5,719 bases of DNA from Bacillota bacterium (GTDB lineage Bacteria; Bacillota_I; Bacilli_A; RFN20; CAG-826): assembly GCA_023457325.1 (NCBI GenBank), contig JAEWLX010000006.1, positions 1 to 5,719 of the forward strand. Direction: 5' to 3'. Shown in pieces: positions 1-4,210 of the stretch. Within the stretch, counting starts at the first letter, position 1. Every line of letters begins with the position of its first letter. Under the pieces are notes generated by a model. It was not told the DNA's origin. It worked only from the letters and a program-made list of their open reading frames with translations, and did not search any database. Made by a program: the position numbers and the translations under genes.

Positions 1-95
1 CCCGAAATGCCAAGAACATAGCCTTTCGCGTGCGCATTGTTTAAGTATTGTTGAAGAAATTTTTCGATTTCCTTAAGGTATTGCTCAAGTTTCAT
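1..95 (-). CDS. nadE: Probable NH3-dependent NAD+ synthetase, N-terminal fragment (gene continues past window start)
   Basis: Only about 31 codons are visible; the rest lies beyond base 1. The reading is MKLEQYLKEIEKFLQQY..., an amphipathic helix, followed by GYVLGISG running into the edge. That last segment matches the start of the N-type ATP-pyrophosphatase loop (SGGxDS) as it appears in NAD+ synthetases, which adenylate nicotinate-adenine dinucleotide and amidate it to NAD+ in the cytosol. The short lead-in leaves no room for an N-terminal glutaminase domain, so the ammonia-dependent form is expected. Two ATG codons are adjacent (98 and 95). The SD AAGGAGG is 3 nt from the first and 6 nt from the second, so I chose 95. 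The SD overlaps the obg stop codon, implying co-transcription and coupling with obg. Other N-type PPi synthetases (GuaA, TtcA-like) cannot be fully excluded from so short a piece. Confidence 0.7.
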   Translation of the reverse strand, partial: MKLEQYLKEIEKFLQQYLNNAHAKGYVLGIS

Positions 96-101
96 CATGT
101 G

Positions 102-108
102 CCTCCTT
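102..108 (-). promoter_or_regulatory. Shine-Dalgarno of nadE overlapping the obg stop codon
   Basis: AAGGAGG on the minus strand, a full match to the 16S anti-SD. Its first two bases are the last two of the obg TAA stop. Spacing is 6 nt to the ATG at 95 and only 3 nt to the ATG at 98, which favours 95. Confidence 0.75.
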
Positions 109-1384
109 ACTCGATATATTCGAATTCAAAGTCACAAAGTATAACCGTGTCTCCATCTTTAGCGCCGATGCTTTGTAACCGTTCTTCGACTCCAATTTTG
201 CGAAGGTAAGTCATCAGTTTTAAAATACCTTCGTCAGTACTTAGATTAATTAAATGATACGTTCTTTCTACTTTTTCGCCAACGATTCGATATTGGCCTT
301 CCTTTTCAAGAACGACATTGAAATCGCTAGCATTATCTTTGTAGGCATCATATATACGGATTGTTTCAATTGCGCCTTCTTTGGAGACGATGGGAAACTT
401 GGGTGTTTTACTAAGTAAATCGCTGCAAGCAAACACTAATTCCTTTAATCCTTCATGAGTGAGAGCACTAATGCCAATCACTTTCGTCTTCAATTGTTTT
501 TCAAGAGCCAAACGGCGTTTCTCTGCGCCATCCTCGTCCATTTTTGTTCCACAAATAATTGTCGGGCGATTCGTTAAGTTATACCCATATTTTTCAAGTT
601 CTTGATTAATTAAAAGATAGTCATCATACGGATCTCTTTGACCAGATAAATCAATCATATGAATGATGACACGGCACCTTTCAATATGTCGCAAGAAGGT
701 AAGACCTAATCCTTTACCGCCGTGTGCCCCTTCGATGAGACCTGGTAAATCAGCCATGACAAAAGATGATGTGTTATCGACGCTTACAACGCCAAGATTC
801 GGTGTGGTTGTTGTAAACGGGTAGTCAGCAATTTCTGGATTGGCATTTGTAACAACACTTAAAAGGGTAGATTTACCAACGTTTGGAAAGCCAACTAAGC
901 CGACATCTGCTAATAATTTAAGTTCGAGTAAAATTTCCTTTTCCTCGCCAGGTACACCATTTTCAGCAATGCGTGGGACACGATTCCGCGAACTTTTAAA
1001 AGCGGCATTACCGCGACCACCACGTCCGCCTTTAGCGACAATGTATTGAGCGCCTTCTTCGTTAAGGTCAAAAAGAAAGTTGTGGGTTTGCGCTTCATAA
1101 ACAATTGTGCCGACTGGGACATCGATGATTACATCTTTCGCCCCCCGGCCGTATTGATTTTTAATATTGCCCTTTTCGCCATCATTACCACGAATAATTT
1201 TTTTACGATATAAACCAAAAAGGGTGTTAATTGAGCTCGAGGCTTTAAGAACAATACTCGCTCCGCGACCACCATTTCCACCGCTTGGTCCACCTTTAGG
1301 CATATATTTTTCGTGCAAAAATGCGATCATGCCATCGCCGCCTTTACCCGATTTAACAGTCAGTTTTACACGATCAATAAACAT
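107..1384 (-). CDS. obg: Obg family GTPase (ribosome assembly / stress GTPase) with OCT domain
   Basis: Large-subunit assembly and stress GTPase, cytosolic and ribosome-associated. Start at ATG 1384 gives MFIDRVKLTVKSGKGGDG, the canonical Obg N-terminus, and a 425-aa protein; an in-frame GTG three codons upstream (1393) overlaps the preceding stop and is less likely. Domains in order: glycine-rich Obg fold (residues about 1-155, with KGGPSGGNGGRG and KGGRGGRGNAAF); G domain with G1 GFPNVGKST (165-173), switch I YPFTTTTPNLG, G3 DLPG (212-215), G4 TKMD (280-283) and G5 SA (306-307); then a C-terminal OCT domain (about 340-420, GVEERL...GAKDGDTV...FEFE), as in Bacillus Obg. The G4 motif has Thr (codon ACA) where NKxD is usual. 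AAAGAG lies 8 nt before the start. The gene begins 5 nt after the glycosyltransferase stop and runs into the nadE SD. Confidence 0.96.
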   Translation of the reverse strand: MFIDRVKLTVKSGKGGDGMIAFLHEKYMPKGGPSGGNGGRGASIVLKASSSINTLFGLYRKKIIRGNDGEKGNIKNQYGRGAKDVIIDVPVGTIVYEAQTHNFLFDLNEEGAQYIVAKGGRGGRGNAAFKSSRNRVPRIAENGVPGEEKEILLELKLLADVGLVGFPNVGKSTLLSVVTNANPEIADYPFTTTTPNLGVVSVDNTSSFVMADLPGLIEGAHGGKGLGLTFLRHIERCRVIIHMIDLSGQRDPYDDYLLINQELEKYGYNLTNRPTIICGTKMDEDGAEKRRLALEKQLKTKVIGISALTHEGLKELVFACSDLLSKTPKFPIVSKEGAIETIRIYDAYKDNASDFNVVLEKEGQYRIVGEKVERTYHLINLSTDEGILKLMTYLRKIGVEERLQSIGAKDGDTVILCDFEFEYIE

Positions 1385-1389
1385 GTTTA

Positions 1390-2118
1390 TCACTCTTTGC
1401 TAAATAAGTAATTAGCCTTATTCTTCTTGATAATACGAACATCCTTAAAAAAGCGTATGCTACTTTTGAAAGTATTAACTTTGCTGTCTTCATCGTTTTC
1501 CCAGATAACTGGTATTTCTTTAATTTTCAAATTATTCAATTTAGCCATATAAAGATATTCCACATCAAAAGCGAAACCATTGATGATTTGTCTTTTTGCC
1601 ATCTCTTTAGCGTATTCAGTGCGAATAGCTTTAAAGCCGCATTGTGTATCCTTGAATTTGAATTTGAAAGTCGAATTGACAATAATGCGACAGCTTTTGC
1701 CGATGAAGCGACGAACGAGGCCTTGTTTCTTAGCCAAGACGCTTTCTTTTAAGTGACGAGAACCGACATACATGTCGGCATTATCATTATCAGCATAAAT
1801 TAAATCTAAAGCTCTTAAATCAGTAGACAAATCAGCATCCATGAATAAAACGTAATCACCAGTCGCCTGTTCAATTCCAAATTTGACCGCTCCGCCTTTA
1901 CCGCGATTGTCATCATAGCCAAGCGCTAAGACGTTTTCTAAGACCAAAACACCAAACAGTTCCTTGGTGTTATCTTTGGAACCGTCATTGACAAGGATTA
2001 CTTCAAAATTAATATTTCGCTCTTTTAAAAAGGGCAATACTTTTTGCTCGAGGTTGTAACGAATTTTTTTGCCCTCGTTATAGCAAGGGACAACGATTGT
2101 TAGTTTTCTAATTTCCAT
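1390..2118 (-). CDS. Family 2 glycosyltransferase, dolichyl/polyprenyl-phosphate sugar transferase type
   Basis: A 242-aa GT2 (GT-A fold) enzyme. Visible motifs: LTIVVPCYNEG (6-16) and VNDGSKDNT (43-51) for nucleotide-sugar binding, RGKGGAVKFG (72-81), the metal-binding DAD (94-96) in FMDADLST, GSRH (119-122), DTQCGFK (157-163) and EIPVIW. This set is typical of ALG5/DPM1-like enzymes that move glucose or mannose from UDP/GDP-sugar to a polyprenyl phosphate. No transmembrane segment is visible at either end, so a soluble or peripheral membrane protein is expected; sugar and acceptor are unknown. The reading frame could extend to a TTG at 2157, but that lies inside the terminator hairpin; ATG 2118 gives the normal family N-terminus (MEIRKLTIVV). 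No SD precedes it. It ends with TGA 5 nt before obg. Its place between rpmA and obg is unusual. Confidence 0.9.
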   Translation of the reverse strand: MEIRKLTIVVPCYNEGKKIRYNLEQKVLPFLKERNINFEVILVNDGSKDNTKELFGVLVLENVLALGYDDNRGKGGAVKFGIEQATGDYVLFMDADLSTDLRALDLIYADNDNADMYVGSRHLKESVLAKKQGLVRRFIGKSCRIIVNSTFKFKFKDTQCGFKAIRTEYAKEMAKRQIINGFAFDVEYLYMAKLNNLKIKEIPVIWENDEDSKVNTFKSSIRFFKDVRIIKKNKANYLFSKE

Positions 2119-2143
2119 ACATATATTTAAGCACAAAAGAATT

Positions 2144-2169
2144 AAAAAAGACCACAATTTTGTGGTCTT
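2144..2169 (-). terminator. Intrinsic terminator of the rplU-prp-rpmA operon
   Basis: On the minus strand AAGACCACA (2169-2161), a 4-nt loop AAAT, then the perfect complement TGTGGTCTT (2156-2148), ending in a run of six T (2149-2144). It begins 5 nt after the rpmA stop. The T-run is present only in the minus direction, so it acts on the ribosomal-protein transcript and separates it from the glycosyltransferase-obg-nadE group. Confidence 0.93.
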
Positions 2170-2174
2170 ATTAG

Positions 2175-2459
2175 TTATTTGACTTCGTAGACGCTGACAC
2201 GCTTGCGCGTTTTGCCGACACGCTCGAACTTGACGATGCCATCAACAGTGGCAAATAGTGTGTCATCTCCACCACGCATGGCGTTGATGCCTGGATACAC
2301 TTTTGTGCCTCTCTGACGATATAGAATCGAGCCGGCGGTTGCAAATTCGCCATCGGATTTTTTAGCACCTAGACGCTTGGAATGGGAGTCACGACCGTTT
2401 TTTGTTGAGCCGACGCCTTTTTTCGAAGCAAAGAACTGCAGGTTTAATTTATAAATCAT
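2175..2459 (-). CDS. rpmA: 50S ribosomal protein bL27 with cleavable N-terminal extension
   Basis: 94-aa bL27, whose N-terminal tail reaches toward the peptidyl-transferase centre of the 50S subunit. The family core is clear: ASKKGVGSTKNGRDS (11-25), RLGAKKSDGEF and GSILYRQRGTKVYPG (43-57), then RGGDDTLFA and VKFER. Residues 1-10 (MIYKLNLQFF) form the extension found in Bacillota and relatives; the established Prp cleavage falls after the FF, here between F10 and A11, exposing the mature tail. The ATG overlaps the last 11 nt of the upstream prp gene. An AAAGGA SD is at 2476-2471, with a rather long 11-nt spacing, so translational coupling to prp probably helps. It is the last gene of the operon, with an intrinsic terminator immediately downstream. 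Confidence 0.97.
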   Translation of the reverse strand: MIYKLNLQFFASKKGVGSTKNGRDSHSKRLGAKKSDGEFATAGSILYRQRGTKVYPGINAMRGGDDTLFATVDGIVKFERVGKTRKRVSVYEVK

Positions 2460-2778
2460 TTGCTTTGTTTTCCTTTCTTATAATTTTGACATATTTGCCG
2501 TAGTCACGAGCGATAGTCTCGAGTTGAACAAGAATTGTTCTGAGAACAACCTCGTCTTCATTTTCGATATCGCCACTTTTAGCAATTAAGACATATCCAT
2601 CTTTGATTTTGATAGAAAGAGTCTTTTTTGAGTTATGGAGAGCATTTAAGCCTCCTATTGTCACGGCTGAAACAGCACTGCAGACTAAGTCTTTTCCCGG
2701 TTCGGCGCTTAAGGCGTGACCTTTAACTTCAAGACTAATAATTTGATTTTTTGCTATTTCACAAGTGACTTTAATCAT
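2449..2778 (-). CDS. prp: Ribosomal-processing cysteine protease Prp (YsxB family)
   Basis: 109-aa cytosolic cysteine protease of the YsxB/Prp family (formerly DUF464). The catalytic dyad is visible as H21 in VKGHA and C33 in GKDLVCSAVSAV, with the usual 12-residue spacing, followed by the family's GGLNAL stretch. Family members remove the N-terminal extension of L27, an essential step in Staphylococcus aureus. The gene lies between rplU and rpmA, the standard order, starting 2 nt after the rplU stop and overlapping rpmA by 11 nt, so protease and substrate are produced from one mRNA. No strong SD is seen ahead of it; translation probably depends on ribosomes finishing rplU. ATG 2778 is the natural start: the reading opens MIKVTCEI like its relatives and the length is normal. 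Confidence 0.94.
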   Translation of the reverse strand: MIKVTCEIAKNQIISLEVKGHALSAEPGKDLVCSAVSAVTIGGLNALHNSKKTLSIKIKDGYVLIAKSGDIENEDEVVLRTILVQLETIARDYGKYVKIIRKENKANDL

Positions 2779-2780
2779 AA

Positions 2781-3089
2781 TTAACCGTTAATTGCTTCGA
2801 TGACTAGACAAGTATAGGGCTGACGATGGCCGATTGTCTTGCGTTCATTGTGTTTGTTACGATACTTGAACACTCTGAGTTTTTTGCTAAGACCTTGTTT
2901 GACAATTTTAGCGACAACACTTGCGTCTTTGACGTAAGGGTTACCGACTTTGGCTTTTTTATCGCCGATGAGCAAGACTTTGTCGAATGTGTAGGTTGCG
3001 TCGACTTCTCCGTCTAGTTTTTCAACATAGACTTTTTGTCCAACTTCAACCTTGACTTGCTTACCGCCGGTTTCAATAATTGCGTACAT
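2781..3089 (-). CDS. rplU: 50S ribosomal protein bL21
   Basis: 102-aa bL21, a 23S-rRNA-binding protein of the large subunit. It opens MYAIIETGGKQVKVEVGQ, the universal L21 start, and carries the C-terminal signature KYRNKHNERKTIGHRQPYT (GHRQPYT at 87-93). Length is standard. A strong SD, GAGGAGGT (3102-3095), lies 5 nt upstream of the ATG. It is the first gene of rplU-prp-rpmA, behind its own promoter and a leader of about 105 nt. In Bacillota such leaders form the L21 leader RNA element, thought to mediate autoregulation by a product of the operon; the sequence here shows an anti-SD consistent with translational control. Confidence 0.98.
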   Translation of the reverse strand: MYAIIETGGKQVKVEVGQKVYVEKLDGEVDATYTFDKVLLIGDKKAKVGNPYVKDASVVAKIVKQGLSKKLRVFKYRNKHNERKTIGHRQPYTCLVIEAING

Positions 3090-3198
3090 TGGTTACCTCC
3101 TCTTTGTTAAATTCACTAATGACTCGCTATGGAGGTCAATCGTTAAGATTTGTTAGGAACCTTGTCTAAGCGGTTGTAGCTTGTGAGGCGACAACGAC
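3090..3198 (-). promoter_or_regulatory. 5' leader of the rplU operon, probable L21-leader-type element
   Basis: From the expected transcription start (about 3198-3194) to the rplU ATG lies a non-coding leader of about 105 nt. It begins with nested complementary arms: TTGTC (3200-3196) with GACAA (3166-3162), enclosing GTTGT (3195-3191) with ACAAC (3177-3173). The outermost arm may start before the transcript does. The 3' half holds the anti-SD pairing described separately. Position and length fit the L21 leader RNA of low-GC Gram-positives (Rfam L21_leader), but I cannot confirm the match to the family consensus by eye. Confidence 0.55.
3095..3136 (-). promoter_or_regulatory. Candidate SD/anti-SD switch in the rplU leader
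   Basis: The leader contains ACCTCC (3136-3131), a perfect complement of the rplU SD core GGAGGT (3100-3095), with 30 nt between the arms. Pairing them would hide the ribosome-binding site. The anti-SD can instead pair locally: GACCTC (3137-3132) with GAGTC (3125-3121), with one bulged C, freeing the SD. The complementarity is seen directly; the switching is inferred. Confidence 0.5.
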
Positions 3199-3201
3199 AA
3201 T

Positions 3202-3230
3202 ATTATAAACACATTCAAATGGTGTGACAA
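3202..3230 (-). promoter_or_regulatory. Sigma-A promoter for rplU-prp-rpmA
   Basis: Minus strand -35 TTGTCA (3230-3225, 5 of 6 to TTGACA), a 17-nt spacer, and -10 TATAAT (3207-3202, 6 of 6). Spacing is optimal and it sits about 105 nt before the strong rplU SD. It is the best promoter in the window and suits a highly expressed ribosomal-protein operon. Confidence 0.9.
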
Positions 3231-3272
3231 CCTTTTTTAACTAATGTTAAGCAATGGTCTTATAACTACTCT

Positions 3273-3962
3273 TCACTTTTCCCTCATATTAATGAGACTG
3301 TGTTCAGCAAATGAGTAGTAATTTTCCTTGCCGATGATGATGTGATCTCGCAGTTTTATTTTAAGTCTTAGCGCTTCATCAAACAGGACTTTCGTTGCAA
3401 TTAAATCATTATCGCTAGGCGAAGTTTCTCCGCTTGGGTGGTTATGAACAATAATAAAATGAAAGCATTTTGCAGATAGTAACTCAGATATGATTTCTCT
3501 TATTGACACAGGAAAATATTGTGAGGTACCTTTATACATTTTCTTCTCACTGATAATCTCGTCATTTTTGTTCATCATAAGCAAAATGAATTGTTCCTGC
3601 GTTTCGCCACGAAAATAGTCTTTATATTTATTAAATATATCTTGCGGGCTTTTGGGGCCAATGTCGGCATCAATTTGCGATTTTTCAATGCGACTTAATA
3701 ATTGAAAAACAGCGCCAAGCCGCAACGCGGAAATATCACTTATTCCCACTACTTCTTTTATCTTTTCTAACGAGACCAAACGCAAATTGTGAAGGCCATT
3801 TACTTTTGCGATTAAACGAGCGGAAATATCAAGCGCGCTCGCGTTTTTAACTCCACTACCAATAATAACTGCTAATAATTCGACGTTTGACAAAGCTTCA
3901 AAACCATAGCGAAAGGCTTTTTCGCGTGGCCTTTCGCTAGCTGGTAAATCTTTAAGGCGCAT
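3273..3962 (-). CDS. radC: RadC / YsxA family JAB (MPN+) domain protein
   Basis: 229-aa RadC-family protein, normal length. The N-terminal part (about 1-95) opens MRLKDLPASERPREKAFRYG and carries a helix-hairpin-helix-like region (ALSNVELLAVIIGSG, then VVGISDISALRLGA). The C-terminal part (about 105-229) is a JAB/JAMM fold with the metal motif HNHPSGETSPSDND (H173, H175, D186 as likely Zn ligands). Despite the name, a DNA-repair role is doubtful and the biochemical function is not established. One oddity: the family's conserved VHPRE stretch before the JAMM motif reads VSIRE (152-156), losing the His-Pro pair. The start ATG is 5 nt after the stop of the small membrane peptide gene with only a weak SD (GTGGAAA), suggesting coupling. 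It ends in TGA with no clear terminator before the rplU promoter. Location upstream of rplU matches Bacillus-type order. Confidence 0.95.
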   Translation of the reverse strand: MRLKDLPASERPREKAFRYGFEALSNVELLAVIIGSGVKNASALDISARLIAKVNGLHNLRLVSLEKIKEVVGISDISALRLGAVFQLLSRIEKSQIDADIGPKSPQDIFNKYKDYFRGETQEQFILLMMNKNDEIISEKKMYKGTSQYFPVSIREIISELLSAKCFHFIIVHNHPSGETSPSDNDLIATKVLFDEALRLKIKLRDHIIIGKENYYSFAEHSLINMREK

Positions 3963-3967
3963 TTAGA

Positions 3968-4150
3968 TTATTTCCACTCGAATTTAAATCCTCCCGGCAA
4001 GGTCGTCGAGCCCTTATCTGACATAAATAAGCGGTAGACGACAACGGCCACAATTGCGATCGCGGCAATCGCCATAACCGCCGAAAGGGTAATTGCCTCA
4101 CCAACAACATGTTGTTCCATTTCCTTAAGTGTCATGACTTGTAATTTCAT
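3968..4150 (-). CDS. Small single-span membrane peptide, unrecognised
   Basis: A 60-residue protein that I do not recognise. Residues 1-17 are polar and helical (MKLQVMTLKEMEQHVVG), about 19-43 form one very hydrophobic Ala/Ile/Val-rich membrane segment (ITLSAVMAIAAIAIVAVVVY), followed by R40 and a short tail SDKGSTTLPGGFKFEWK. No cleavable signal-peptide pattern is obvious. The N-terminal part ending VVGEA loosely recalls double-glycine leaders of bacteriocin-type peptides, but the register is poor and no exporter or immunity gene is nearby, so I do not call it one. Support for a real gene: a full-strength SD (AGGAGGT, 5 nt from ATG), tight fit between valS and radC, and sensible protein composition. 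The SD lies within a hairpin. It could be a stress or envelope peptide, or a regulatory upstream ORF for radC; function unknown. Confidence 0.75.
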   Translation of the reverse strand: MKLQVMTLKEMEQHVVGEAITLSAVMAIAAIAIVAVVVYRLFMSDKGSTTLPGGFKFEWK

Positions 4151-4153
4151 AAA

Positions 4154-4181
4154 AGACCTCCTAACGATATATAGGAGGCCT
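4154..4181 (-). promoter_or_regulatory. Hairpin that encloses the SD of the small membrane peptide gene
   Basis: On the minus strand AGGCCTCCTA (4181-4172) pairs with TAGGAGGTCT (4163-4154): 10 bp, including one G-T (G-U in RNA) pair, with an 8-nt loop. The whole SD, AGGAGGT (4162-4156), is in the 3' arm, 5 nt before the ATG. Formation in the mRNA would block initiation. Because the 3' arm is followed by TTT before the ATG, it might instead or also act as a weak attenuator or valS terminator, but the T-run is short. Confidence 0.65.
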
Positions 4182-4193
4182 AGTTGTAGTAAG

Positions 4194-4207
4194 TATCAAT
4201 ATTGATA
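4194..4207. repeat. Perfect 14-bp palindrome between valS and the small peptide gene
   Basis: TATCAATATTGATA is a perfect inverted repeat with no spacer, 3 nt after the valS stop codon. With no loop it is a poor RNA hairpin but has the form of a dimeric-repressor site. It could also be chance in AT-rich intergenic DNA. No convincing promoter overlaps it. Confidence 0.4.
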
Positions 4208-4210
4208 ATC

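Noticed and set aside
1385..1393. GTG start for obg at 1393
   Set aside because: It overlaps the glycosyltransferase stop and adds residues before the canonical MFIDRV start; AAAGAG is better spaced for ATG 1384.
840..1403. Plus- and minus-strand open frames inside obg (840-1049, 910-1122, 1167-1403)
   Set aside because: They run against or out of frame with a well-conserved Obg, have low-complexity or Pro-rich translations, and lack an SD: shadow frames.
1655..1672. Short TTCAAA hexamer repeat in the glycosyltransferase (FKFKFK)
   Set aside because: Only about three imperfect units within a conserved coding stretch leading to DTQCGFK; explained by codon use, not a repeat element.
2119..2157. 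Upstream extension of the glycosyltransferase reading frame to a TTG at 2157
   Set aside because: The added 13 codons lie across the terminator hairpin and T-run, and ATG 2118 gives the normal family N-terminus.
2171..2368. Minus-strand frame overlapping rpmA in another register
   Set aside because: Ser/Ala-rich out-of-frame translation of rpmA; no independent start signal.
2826..3017. Plus-strand open frame inside rplU
   Set aside because: Antisense shadow of a conserved ribosomal protein with no SD or family resemblance.
3239..3252. TTAAC...GTTAA hairpin after radC as a terminator
   Set aside because: Only 5 AT-rich base pairs, and on the minus strand it is followed by A, not T; not a credible intrinsic terminator.
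4171..4199. TTGATA ... TCCTAT as a promoter for the small peptide gene
   Set aside because: The -35 is good and spacing is 17 nt, but the -10 matches only 3 of 6; the better TATATA would need a 20-nt spacer.
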